Assembly: GCA_002717305.1 (NCBI GenBank)
Contig: PBDH01000019.1
Span: 15,537-50,021, forward strand
Origin: Gammaproteobacteria bacterium
Lineage (GTDB): Bacteria > Pseudomonadota > Gammaproteobacteria > Pseudomonadales > Litorivicinaceae
Length of the DNA: 34,485 nt
Reading direction: 5' to 3'
Position numbers and translations under genes: made by a program. Below are positions 1 to 7,852 of this stretch, piece by piece. How positions within the stretch are numbered: the stretch's first letter is position 1; every line of letters begins with the position of its first letter. The notes beneath the pieces were generated by a model that saw only the letters and a program-made list of their open reading frames with translations, had not been told where the DNA came from and did no database searches.

Positions 1-101
1 GCCATCCACATGACAAATGCACCCATCAAAAGGAAGTAAAAAGTGTCGAGGGCGTAAGCCAACTGGGCTAAATCACCGCTCACTGTAGCTATATCGTTCA
101 C
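1..101 (-). CDS. amtB: Ammonium transporter AmtB, N-terminal fragment (cut by window edge)
   Basis: Only the first 33 codons are in the window. They read as a short polar N-terminus followed by the start of a membrane helix, with the stretch ALDTFYFLLMGAFVMWMA, which is the first transmembrane region of Amt/Rh ammonium channels. The start is GTG at 101, preceded by an AGGAG ribosome site seven bases upstream. The gene follows glnK on the same strand after 46 bases, the usual glnK-amtB operon in which the PII protein docks on the channel and closes it when nitrogen is plentiful. The identification rests on this short piece plus the neighbour; the rest of the protein is not visible. Confidence 0.85.
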   Translation of the reverse strand, partial: MNDIATVSGDLAQLAYALDTFYFLLMGAFVMWM

Positions 102-147
102 AAAAACTCTCCTGCGAAGTTCGTTCTTAAATTAAAAAATAATCGGT

Positions 148-486
148 TTACAGCGCTTCATTACCGGACTCGCCAGTACGAATACGAATCGCCTGTTCGA
201 GATTCACCACGAAAATCTTACCGTCACCGATCTTCCCGGTGTTGGCAGCCTTCGAGATCGCTTCAATGACCTGATCTACCTGATCTTCGGTCGTAGCAAC
301 CTCGATTTTGACTTTCGGTAAAAAGTCGACCACATACTCTGCACCCCGGTACAACTCGGTGTGCCCCTTCTGACGACCGAAGCCTTTCACTTCGGTGACG
401 GTGATGCCCTGCATGCCAATGTCTGACAGCGCTTCTCTGACATCATCCAACTTAAACGGTTTCACTACCGCCGTTACCAGTTTCAT
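148..486 (-). CDS. glnK: Nitrogen regulatory protein PII, GlnK type
   Basis: A 112-residue protein, the normal PII length. PII trimers sense 2-oxoglutarate, ATP and ADP and control ammonium uptake and nitrogen signalling. Visible family marks are the start MKLVTAVVKPFKLDDVREAL, the T-loop with the uridylylation tyrosine Y51 (RGAEYVVDF), the nucleotide-binding B-loop (TGKIGDGKIFV, residues 83-93) and the basic end RIRTGE. Adjacency to amtB favours GlnK over GlnB. A strong AAGGAG ribosome site precedes the ATG. The sigma-54 promoter and NtrC-like sites upstream imply induction when nitrogen is limiting. Confidence 0.97.
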   Translation of the reverse strand: MKLVTAVVKPFKLDDVREALSDIGMQGITVTEVKGFGRQKGHTELYRGAEYVVDFLPKVKIEVATTEDQVDQVIEAISKAANTGKIGDGKIFVVNLEQAIRIRTGESGNEAL

Positions 487-543
487 GTATTACTCCTTAC
501 TAACGAGATCCCAACGGGAGGAAATACCTCTCTAATAGAATCG

Positions 544-561
544 TTGCAGACACCGTGCCAA
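544..561 (-). promoter_or_regulatory. Sigma-54 (-24/-12) promoter for glnK-amtB
   Basis: Read on the minus strand the site is TTGGCACGGTGTCTGCAA. It fits the RpoN consensus TGGCACG-N4-TTGCA with one mismatch; the GG and GC dinucleotides are separated by exactly ten bases, as RpoN requires. The predicted transcription start lies near 534, giving a leader of about 48 bases before glnK. RpoN promoters need an activator, here probably NtrC, whose likely sites lie just upstream. The assignment is from sequence alone. Confidence 0.85.
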
Positions 562-614
562 TCAATCACTTCGCAGGAGATTGTGGGTTCTAGCGGGTGT
601 TTACCCTCTAAAAA

Positions 615-629
615 GCACCCAAATTGTGC
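615..629. promoter_or_regulatory. NtrC-like binding site, promoter-proximal
   Basis: The palindrome GCAC-CCAAATT-GTGC has the arm sequence and seven-base spacing of the NtrC consensus (GCAC-N7-GTGC). Its centre is about 88 bases upstream of the predicted sigma-54 start, a usual enhancer distance. A further inverted repeat (GTGC-N7-GCAC, 626-640) overlaps its right arm. Confidence 0.7.
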
Positions 630-656
630 ACACTGCGCACTGTAACGATTTTCGCA

Positions 657-671
657 GCACTAAAATAGTGC
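657..671. promoter_or_regulatory. NtrC-like binding site, promoter-distal
   Basis: The sequence GCAC-TAAAATA-GTGC is a near-perfect palindrome matching the NtrC consensus. Its centre lies 42 bases (about four helical turns) from the first site, so two NtrC dimers would sit on the same face of the DNA, as at known NtrC enhancers. It also lies 69 bases ahead of ubiK, so binding could affect that gene; this is inference. Confidence 0.7.
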
Positions 672-739
672 GAACTGTTTGAGATGAAATTTTTTCTAAT
701 CAGACGCATCATTAGCACATCAAAAAAAGGAGCAAGACC

Positions 740-976
740 ATGCTAAATCGAGACGCATTTAATGACATCGCCACAAAAATTTCTGATGCACTACCTGAGC
801 CTGCTCGCAAAATGCAAGCGCAGTTTAAACAACAAGTTGAAGATTTGATCACGCAAGGGCTCAAGGATTTAAACGTTGTCACCCGAGAGGACTATGAAAA
901 ACAAACAGAGAAGCTCTCAAAAGCCGAGGCAAAACTCGCGGAACTTGAAACTCGACTTGCAAACTTAGAGAAATAA
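740..976 (+). CDS. ubiK: Ubiquinone biosynthesis accessory factor UbiK (YqiC/BMFP family)
   Basis: A small 78-residue protein of the YqiC/BMFP family. UbiK is known to work with UbiJ as an accessory factor that lets the aerobic Ubi enzymes reach their lipid substrates. The N-terminal half is amphipathic (NDIATKISDALPEPARKMQ), and the C-terminal part, about residues 50-78, is a charged coiled coil ending AELETRLANLEK; both match the family. The ATG has a GGAG ribosome site. The gene stands alone on its strand between the divergent glnK promoter region and dnaE2. Its partner gene ubiJ is in the same window at 27072. Confidence 0.9.
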   Translation: MLNRDAFNDIATKISDALPEPARKMQAQFKQQVEDLITQGLKDLNVVTREDYEKQTEKLSKAEAKLAELETRLANLEK

Positions 977-1011
977 TTTCAAAAAATCTTACTGTGATGC
1001 GCTCATAAATA

Positions 1012-1027
1012 CTGTATATAATTACAG
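1012..1027 (+). promoter_or_regulatory. LexA (SOS) box overlapping the dnaE2 promoter -10
   Basis: The sequence CTGTATATAATTACAG is a perfect CTGT-N8-ACAG operator of the type bound by enterobacterial and Pseudomonas LexA. It contains a consensus -10 hexamer TATAAT at 1017-1022, so LexA binding should block RNA polymerase. No good -35 hexamer is seen at the right spacing. The box ends one base before the dnaE2 ATG at 1029, leaving no room for a leader or ribosome site. Confidence 0.88.
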
Positions 1028-1028
1028 T

Positions 1029-4000
1029 ATGTTTGCAGAGCTTTGTTGTACATCTAACTTCACCTTCCTAACAGGCGCATCGCATCCAGAGGAATATGTG
1101 ATTCGCGCCCATGCCCTTGGTTACGCTGGTATCGGTCTCACTGACGAAGCATCAGTGTCTGGTGCCGTTCGCGCGCATCTTGCTGCAAAATCAATGAATA
1201 TTCCCCTCGTCCACGGATCTCGACTTCGATTAGATGATCATATTGAAGTAACACTACTAGCTCCAAATCGACTCGGTTGGGGCGAACTCGGACAACTGAT
1301 TTCACTGGCGCGAAGACGTTCTGTAAAGGGAGGATATCAGCTAACACGAAGAGATTTTATTGGGCGAACTGAACATATTCTCTGCCTATGGCATCCAAAT
1401 CCTCAGGCACTGGACTGGACGACGCAACTCGAAAGCCTGTCTTATGCTTTCAGAGGCCGTTTGTGGATTGGGGCACATCTACCAGAATCCGGGCAGCAAG
1501 CCAATTTGGCGGAGCGCATTGACTTGACTGCATTTGAATGGAACCTTCCAGTGGTCGCCACACAACGACCACTGATGCATATTAGGAAACGTCTGAAACT
1601 CCAGCATACGATGACGGCAATTCGGCTTTGTGCACCAATTGTTGAAGTTGCAGACCAATTAGAACGATCCAGCGAGCGTACACTCATGGACTGTCAAAGC
1701 CTCTCGCAACGCTATCCGAAACCCTGGTTACACGAATCACTCAATATTCTGGATCGTTTCAATTTTTCACTGGGTGACTTGCGTTATGAATATCCTCAAG
1801 AAATTTGTCCACCACAATATCCAAATGAGCATAAGTTTTTAGAGAGTCTTGTAACAGACGGATCACAACAACGCTGGCCACAAGGCGTACCAACTGAAAT
1901 TATACAGCTCATAAAGAAAGAGCTGTCACTGATTCAGGAAATGGATTACGCCTGCTATTTTCTGACCGTACACGATATTGTGGCCTATGCACGATCTCAA
2001 GGAATTTTATGTCAGGGAAGAGGATCTGCAGCAAATTCAGTGGTTTGTTACTGCCTATTTATTACCGAGGTTGACCCTAGTCGGGTATCTGTTTTATTCG
2101 AGCGCTTTGTATCAAAAGAACGTAACGAACCACCAGACATCGATGTTGATTTTGAGCACCATCGACGTGACGAAGTCATTCAATATATTTATAAAAAATA
2201 CTCAAAAGAGCGCGCCGCACTAGCTGCAGCAGTCATTACATATAAAAAACGCTCAGCAATCCGAGACGTGGGCAAAGCACTCAATCTACCGCTGGATTTA
2301 ATTGAAGCGCTTGCTGGAAGTCTTGCTTGGTGGGACAAAAAGGAAGCTATGCTTGATCGGTTTGCCGAGCTTGGGATTGACCCACAGGGTCCTCAAATCC
2401 GGTTATTAAGCGAATTAGTTACAGAAATTTTAGGATTCCCAAGACATTTAACTCAACATGTCGGCGGCTTTGTTATTTCTAGAGGTCCCTTATCTGAATT
2501 GTGCCCTGTTGAGAATACAGCTATGCAAGATCGAACGTGCCTGCAGTGGGATAAGAATGATATTGATGCTCTTGGTCTTTTAAAAGTCGATGTTCTTGCT
2601 CTGGGAATGTTAACCGCGATCCGAGGCAGCCTCGAGCTCGCACAGCACTACCAACAATCTTACCGACCATCACAAGGGATATATCATGATCCGCCACTCT
2701 CAATCGCTGACATTCCTCCTGAAGATAGTGAGGTTTATGACATGCTGTGTGAGGGTGACGCAATTGGAGTCTTTCAGGTTGAATCTAGGGCACAACTCGC
2801 AATGCTCCCGAGATTGAAGCCCCGCACTTATTACGACCTTGTTGTCGAAGTTGCTATCGTCCGGCCAGGTCCGATTCAAGGAGATATGGTGCATCCATAT
2901 CTCAGACGCCGCGATGGTACTGAGCCAAAGGAAGAGCAGCCAAAGGAAATCAGTCAAGTGCTGGATCGAACTCTCGGTGTTCCTATTTTTCAGGAGCAGG
3001 TCATTCAATTAGTGATGGTGGCTGCTGGCTTCTCTGCAGGTGAAGCGGATGCATTGAGGCGAGCGATGGCAACCTGGAAAACAGGGCATGGTCTGTCCCA
3101 CTTTCGTGAGAAAATCGTTAACGGAATGCATTTTCGAGGTTATTCGCTCGAATTTGCAGAACGCCTTTGTCATCAGATTGAGGGATTTGGAAAATATGGC
3201 TTCCCAGAATCACATGCGGCAAGCTTCGCCCTACTAGTATATCTTTCAGCCTGGATCAAGTGCCACATGCCTGCTGCGTTCTATTGCGGTCTTTTAAACG
3301 CCCAGCCGATGGGTTTCTATACACCGTCACAACTACTTCAGGACGCACACCGCCACAATATCGAAATTCGTCCGATCGATGTAAACACTTCGGAATGGCT
3401 CTCGACCCTCGAAAATGCAGAGGGTTTTCCATGTATTCGACTAGGGCTTCACCTCATCAAGGGTTTCAAAATTGAGGCGGCTAGAAAACTGATACAGACT
3501 CGAAATCATCCATTTCGGAGCCTGAACGATTTTCGGATTCGAACAGGACTCCCAACACCAGATCTTGAGACTTTAGCAAGTGCTAACGCATTTCGAGCGC
3601 TAACAAACAATCGTTTTGACAGTTTTTGGCAGCTCGGCAATCAAGAATCACAACTCCCGCTATTTCAACAGGTCGCACCGGCGGAGCACAATTTCAAGCC
3701 CAGAGTTCCAGAACTTGGGGAAACCTTAGTTGCGGATTATAGAACCACAGGTTTATCACTCGAAGCACACCCCCTGAGCCTTCTTCGACAGAAATCAGAG
3801 TTCTACACGTGTCGTCGGTCATCAGAACTCAAACGTCTACCAAGGAACCAAAGTCTGCGTGTCTGGGTCGTTGGAATTGTCGCAACACGTCAGCGGCCCG
3901 GATCGGCATCTGGCACGGTATTCATCACCCTCGAAGATGAAGATGGCCAGATCAACTGCGTGATCTGGCCAGCACTAGTAGAAAAATTTCGACATCAAAT

Positions 4001-4136
4001 ACTGGCGAGCCGACTACTCAAAGTACGCGGAAAAGTGCAAGAATCACATGGAGTAATACACATCATCGCCGACACACTAAAAGACGTTAGCCAATGGCTT
4101 GGAGAACTCACACCAAGCTCACGTGATTTTCATTGA
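1029..4136 (+). CDS. dnaE2: Error-prone DNA polymerase DnaE2 (ImuC), C-family
   Basis: A 1035-residue C-family polymerase of the DnaE2/ImuC type, which performs mutagenic translesion synthesis after DNA damage. In order are an N-terminal PHP domain, palm and fingers with QGRGSAANSVVCYCLFITEVDP around 335-357, the catalytic motif PDIDVDF (acidic residues D370, D372, D374), a helix-hairpin-helix region, and a C-terminal OB fold (about 920-1015). The start fits the conserved opening MxAELxCxSNF; in this protein the residue often found as histidine is cysteine (ELCC). Neither imuA nor imuB is adjacent, although they usually accompany this gene. The 3' end overlaps the convergent tolC stop by seven bases. 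SOS control is predicted from the LexA box. Confidence 0.95.
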   Translation: MFAELCCTSNFTFLTGASHPEEYVIRAHALGYAGIGLTDEASVSGAVRAHLAAKSMNIPLVHGSRLRLDDHIEVTLLAPNRLGWGELGQLISLARRRSVKGGYQLTRRDFIGRTEHILCLWHPNPQALDWTTQLESLSYAFRGRLWIGAHLPESGQQANLAERIDLTAFEWNLPVVATQRPLMHIRKRLKLQHTMTAIRLCAPIVEVADQLERSSERTLMDCQSLSQRYPKPWLHESLNILDRFNFSLGDLRYEYPQEICPPQYPNEHKFLESLVTDGSQQRWPQGVPTEIIQLIKKELSLIQEMDYACYFLTVHDIVAYARSQGILCQGRGSAANSVVCYCLFITEVDPSRVSVLFERFVSKERNEPPDIDVDFEHHRRDEVIQYIYKKYSKERAALAAAVITYKKRSAIRDVGKALNLPLDLIEALAGSLAWWDKKEAMLDRFAELGIDPQGPQIRLLSELVTEILGFPRHLTQHVGGFVISRGPLSELCPVENTAMQDRTCLQWDKNDIDALGLLKVDVLALGMLTAIRGSLELAQHYQQSYRPSQGIYHDPPLSIADIPPEDSEVYDMLCEGDAIGVFQVESRAQLAMLPRLKPRTYYDLVVEVAIVRPGPIQGDMVHPYLRRRDGTEPKEEQPKEISQVLDRTLGVPIFQEQVIQLVMVAAGFSAGEADALRRAMATWKTGHGLSHFREKIVNGMHFRGYSLEFAERLCHQIEGFGKYGFPESHAASFALLVYLSAWIKCHMPAAFYCGLLNAQPMGFYTPSQLLQDAHRHNIEIRPIDVNTSEWLSTLENAEGFPCIRLGLHLIKGFKIEAARKLIQTRNHPFRSLNDFRIRTGLPTPDLETLASANAFRALTNNRFDSFWQLGNQESQLPLFQQVAPAEHNFKPRVPELGETLVADYRTTGLSLEAHPLSLLRQKSEFYTCRRSSELKRLPRNQSLRVWVVGIVATRQRPGSASGTVFITLEDEDGQINCVIWPALVEKFRHQILASRLLKVRGKVQESHGVIHIIADTLKDVSQWLGELTPSSRDFH

Positions 4137-5422
4137 GCCAGAGCCTGATCAATCCGAACGATTGCGGACTCAGATAAGTCACCAACCGCCCGATCCAACT
4201 GCAACTGACGAACCACGTGGTTATGGCGTGCCTTTGCGAAATCCCGTTCGGCAGCGAACAGATCCTTCTTCGAATTAAGCAACTCAACAATATCGCCTGA
4301 ACCAACTGCATATGCTGCTTCAGTGGCTTCCACACGACTCGCCGCAGAGACGATGGCTAGCTGTCGAGCTTCCACAGTACGTGCACTGGCTTCCAAATTA
4401 CGATACGTTTCCCGCATGTTTGCCAATACTTTACGACGCACTCTTAACAAGTCAGCTTCTGCTTTAACGACACCAGCCTCCGCAACATCAACCTTTGCCG
4501 GGGCGACACCGTTAGTGTAGATCGGAGCGGATAGTGTCAGACTAAGAGCGTTACTGCGGGCACTCGTATTCGTTGCCGGTATGCTGCTGCCCGAGGTATC
4601 CGAAATAGAAAAGGTTGAGGATAATGCAAGTGTTGGGGTTGTCTCAGCGCGTACTTCGTCTAGATCAGCCAGAGCACTCTGATAGGCCTCTCTTTCAGCA
4701 ATAACATCAGGATGGCTATCTACCAACGTCTCCCAATTACCATCCAGTGGTCTGTGTAGACCTGCTGTGAAACTGGCCTCCAGACCCGAGAGACCAAGAA
4801 TTGGTGCATCAACCAATTTCTCGAGGTCTGATCGGGAGGTGTCCAAAGCAACCTCCGCGCTGATAAGTCCCACCTTCGATAAATCAAGCCGTGCCCGCGC
4901 CTGATCCACGTCCACCCGCGTCCCAATACCGACAATTAAACGTTCAGAGGCCTGTTCCAACTGACGCTCGAACGCCTCGACCTCGGCCCTAGATGCCAAC
5001 AGATCCTGTTCGGACGAGAGCACCGCGAAGTACGCGTTAGTAACCGATAGAATGTGCGACTGTCGATAAGCGACTAGGATTGCATCCGCCTGCCGAACTT
5101 CTGCATCTTGACTATCGATCGACGAACTTAATCCCCGGTCGTAAAGCGGGACGCTTAGCGACAGTGACAATGTGCCCGTTCCGTAATGATCGTCGCTTTT
5201 GAAATTCTGAGTTCCTTTTACTGACGCGCTTGCACTCACACTCAGGCCTTGTGCGCCCCGGATCTGATTTCCTAATGCTTCTGACGCATCACGCGCCGCA
5301 ATTTGAGCGCGTAATGAAGGATCGTTTGCAACAGCTAACTGATAGATGTCGGACAATCCTTTTGCCTCGGCCATGGCGTTACCTGCCAGCACAAGACCCA
5401 ACGCTATGTTCAAGATGCGCAT
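4130..5422 (-). CDS. tolC: TolC family outer membrane channel protein
   Basis: A 430-residue outer membrane efflux protein. TolC trimers form the outer membrane duct of type I secretion systems and multidrug efflux pumps. The chosen ATG at 5422 gives a clean signal peptide (MRILNIALGLVLAGNAMA, cut before EAKG) and has a GAGGT ribosome site; a longer frame reaching 5482 would run into hemE without a signal. Two outer-membrane-efflux repeats follow, with long alpha-helical stretches rich in Ala, Glu, Arg and Gln, and the mature protein opens with the typical LSDIYQLAVANDPSLRAQ. No membrane fusion protein or pump gene is adjacent, so the partner is unknown. The gene lies ten bases after hemE and is probably cotranscribed with it. 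Confidence 0.9.
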   Translation of the reverse strand: MRILNIALGLVLAGNAMAEAKGLSDIYQLAVANDPSLRAQIAARDASEALGNQIRGAQGLSVSASASVKGTQNFKSDDHYGTGTLSLSLSVPLYDRGLSSSIDSQDAEVRQADAILVAYRQSHILSVTNAYFAVLSSEQDLLASRAEVEAFERQLEQASERLIVGIGTRVDVDQARARLDLSKVGLISAEVALDTSRSDLEKLVDAPILGLSGLEASFTAGLHRPLDGNWETLVDSHPDVIAEREAYQSALADLDEVRAETTPTLALSSTFSISDTSGSSIPATNTSARSNALSLTLSAPIYTNGVAPAKVDVAEAGVVKAEADLLRVRRKVLANMRETYRNLEASARTVEARQLAIVSAASRVEATEAAYAVGSGDIVELLNSKKDLFAAERDFAKARHNHVVRQLQLDRAVGDLSESAIVRIDQALAQ

Positions 5423-5432
5423 GATGGTGACC

Positions 5433-6509
5433 TCAATGTGAGCCGGAGTGGATCTCGCGGCTAATTCTCTGCACAGCATCAATCATAGTGCCAGGACGCT
5501 GAGGATCAACGTGCTGATTGATACCATGGCCCAAATTAAAGATATGGCCTGAATGCGGTCCAAAACTTTTTAGCAGTCGCTCAACCTCTGATATCACCAA
5601 ATCATCGGATCCAAACAACACCGACGGGTCGAGATTACCCTGCAGTGCAACCTGACCACCAACACGCGCTCTGCATTGACCAAGATCAACAGTCCAATCA
5701 AGCCCCAAAGCATCACAGCCTGTCGCAGCCATTCGTTCCAACCATGCACCACCACCCTTAGTGAACAAAATCACTGGCACTTGACGACCCTCTGATTCCC
5801 GAACCAGTTCCCTCACAATTTTTTCCATGTATGCCAGCGAAAATTCTCGGTATGCGGGTTCAGTTAATACCCCGCCCCAAGTATCGAAAATCTGCACTAC
5901 CTGCGCTCCTGCAGCGATTTGGGCATTAAGATAATCAGCTACAGCAGTCGATAGCTTATCCAGAAGAGCGTGAAGCGCTCCAGGATCAGAATACATCAAC
6001 CCTTTTGCGTAGCGATATTCTTTCGAGCCACTACCCTCGGTCATGTAAGTTGCCAAGGTCCACGGACTACCCGAAAAGCCGATCAACGGTACACGTCCGC
6101 CCAACTCCCGACGAATGGTTTTGACCGCATTCATGACATAATCCAATGCATCGGCCATCGACGGAACAGGCAGTGCATCAATATCTGCTCGCGTTCTAAC
6201 GGGCCTCTCGAAACGAGGGCCTTCGCCCACCTCAAAATACAAACCGCAACCCATGGCATCCGGAATTGTCAAAATATCTGAGAAAAGAATTGCTGCATCG
6301 AGTGCGAAGCGGTCAAGCGGTTGGACAGTCACCTCACAGGCGAGCTCTGCATTTTTACAGAGGGACAAGAAATCCCCGGCAACTTTGCGCGTTGCCCGAT
6401 ACTCTGGCAAATATCGCCCCGCCTGACGCATCATCCAAACGGGCGTTTGGTCAACAGGCTGCCGGTATAATGCTTTTAAAAAACGATCATTTTTTAACGC
6501 TGGTGTCAT
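5433..6509 (-). CDS. hemE: Uroporphyrinogen decarboxylase HemE
   Basis: A 358-residue cytoplasmic enzyme of full family length. It removes four carboxyl groups from uroporphyrinogen III to give coproporphyrinogen III in heme synthesis. The signature MRQAGRYLPEYR is at residues 27-38, and FSDILTIPDAMG and the later GNLDP and NLGHGI motifs are all present. The ATG overlaps the metY stop by four bases (ATGA), which suggests translational coupling. The placement downstream of gltB-gltD is the same as in Pseudomonas, apart from the metY gene between them. Confidence 0.97.
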   Translation of the reverse strand: MTPALKNDRFLKALYRQPVDQTPVWMMRQAGRYLPEYRATRKVAGDFLSLCKNAELACEVTVQPLDRFALDAAILFSDILTIPDAMGCGLYFEVGEGPRFERPVRTRADIDALPVPSMADALDYVMNAVKTIRRELGGRVPLIGFSGSPWTLATYMTEGSGSKEYRYAKGLMYSDPGALHALLDKLSTAVADYLNAQIAAGAQVVQIFDTWGGVLTEPAYREFSLAYMEKIVRELVRESEGRQVPVILFTKGGGAWLERMAATGCDALGLDWTVDLGQCRARVGGQVALQGNLDPSVLFGSDDLVISEVERLLKSFGPHSGHIFNLGHGINQHVDPQRPGTMIDAVQRISREIHSGSH

Positions 6510-7777
6510 ACCGATGAAAGAGCCTGACCGAGATCTGCGAGAATATCATCGATGTGCTCAATGCCAAGACACAAACGGATCATTTCTGGCCTCACTCCGA
6601 CGGAAATTTGCTCCGTATCAGACAGTTGGCGGTGAGTAGTTGATGCAGGATGACATGCCAGCGATCTTGCGTCGCCAATATTAACCAGTCGCTTGAACAA
6701 ACCAAGTGAATCATAGAATTTAACCCCTGCGTCAAAGCCTCCTATGATCCCGAAGGTCAGTAATGAAGACGGTGTCCCACGTAGTTGTGATTTAGCCAGC
6801 CCATGGTGCGGATGCTCTGGAAGACCCGCATAACTTACCCACTCCACCTTAGAGTGCGATTTGAGATACTCTGCGACTTTCTGTGCATTCTCACAATGAC
6901 GCTCCATTCGAAGGCTTAAAGTCTCAATACCCTGAAGTAATAGAAACGCATTCATCGGAGCGAGTGCTGCACCTGTATTTCGAAGTGGAACAGTTCTAGC
7001 GCGCGCGATAAAGGCTGCCGGACCAAACGCATCTGAGTAAACGACATCGTGGTAGGCTGGTTCCGGGGCCGTCATGCCAGGAAATTTTTCCGCCTGGGCA
7101 GTCCAGTCAAAGTTTCCACCATCAACGATAACGCCGCCCAGTGAATTTCCGTGACCACCCATAAACTTAGTGAGCGCATGTACGACAATATTGGCGCCCA
7201 ATTCGATTGGTTTACATAGCACAGGAGTCGCCACAGTATTGTCGACAACCAATGGCAACCCGTTACGTGCGGCCATAGATGCCATCGCCTGGAGATCAAC
7301 AATGTTACCTGCCGGATTACCAATCGTCTCGCAATAGATTGCGCGTGTATGTTCATCGACCAGCTTTTCTAAATCTTCGGGGTGATCTGTTTCAGCGAAA
7401 CGTACCTCAACACCTTGGCTCGGCAACATATGTGCAAACAGGGTATAAGTGCCACCGTATAGCTGTGGAGTCGTTACAATATTGTGACCCTGACTAGCTA
7501 AAGTCTGAAGTGCATAAGTGACTGCGGCCATCCCGGAGGATACGGCAAGAGCAGCAATACCGCCTTCTAACGCAGCGACACGCTGCTCAAGTACGTCACA
7601 AGTTGGATTCATGATCCGTGTGTAAATGTTTCCCGGAACCTCAAGATTGAACAATGCCGCACCATGGGCTGCATCATCGAACTCAAAGGCGACGTTTTGG
7701 CAAATCGGTGGAACGACCGCCTTGGTTGTTGGATCAGTCTGATATCCCGCGTGGATTGCCAGTGTTTCGTCGCGCAT
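6506..7777 (-). CDS. metY: O-acetylhomoserine aminocarboxypropyltransferase (sulfhydrylase), MetY/MetZ type
   Basis: A 423-residue PLP enzyme of the Cys/Met metabolism family. It probably joins sulfide to O-acetyl- (or O-succinyl-) homoserine to make homocysteine for methionine synthesis. Seen are the opening DETLAIHAGYQTDPTTKAVV, the substrate loop YTRIMNPT, the PLP-contacting SSGMAAV, and the Schiff-base lysine in ALTKFMGGHG (K204). Length and the EPAYH insert favour O-acetylhomoserine sulfhydrylase over cystathionine gamma-synthase; the exact substrate is inferred. ATG 7777 is preferred because AGAGG lies nine bases upstream; a GTG three codons earlier would abut that site. The gene sits between gltD and hemE, an unusual location. 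Confidence 0.88.
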   Translation of the reverse strand: MRDETLAIHAGYQTDPTTKAVVPPICQNVAFEFDDAAHGAALFNLEVPGNIYTRIMNPTCDVLEQRVAALEGGIAALAVSSGMAAVTYALQTLASQGHNIVTTPQLYGGTYTLFAHMLPSQGVEVRFAETDHPEDLEKLVDEHTRAIYCETIGNPAGNIVDLQAMASMAARNGLPLVVDNTVATPVLCKPIELGANIVVHALTKFMGGHGNSLGGVIVDGGNFDWTAQAEKFPGMTAPEPAYHDVVYSDAFGPAAFIARARTVPLRNTGAALAPMNAFLLLQGIETLSLRMERHCENAQKVAEYLKSHSKVEWVSYAGLPEHPHHGLAKSQLRGTPSSLLTFGIIGGFDAGVKFYDSLGLFKRLVNIGDARSLACHPASTTHRQLSDTEQISVGVRPEMIRLCLGIEHIDDILADLGQALSSV

Positions 7778-7852
7778 TCTCGTCACCCTCTAGTTTGTTG
7801 TATTTCTAAAACCATTCTGTTTAAGCACGATTCCGCCGGAAATCCAATATTT

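Noticed and set aside
1044..1049. Cysteine where many DnaE proteins have a histidine in the PHP opening (ELCC)
   Set aside because: This position already varies among DnaE2 proteins, so it is noted in the gene entry and not treated as a finding.
7778..7852. Small hairpin between gltD and metY
   Set aside because: A bulged short stem without a T run; not a terminator by sequence.
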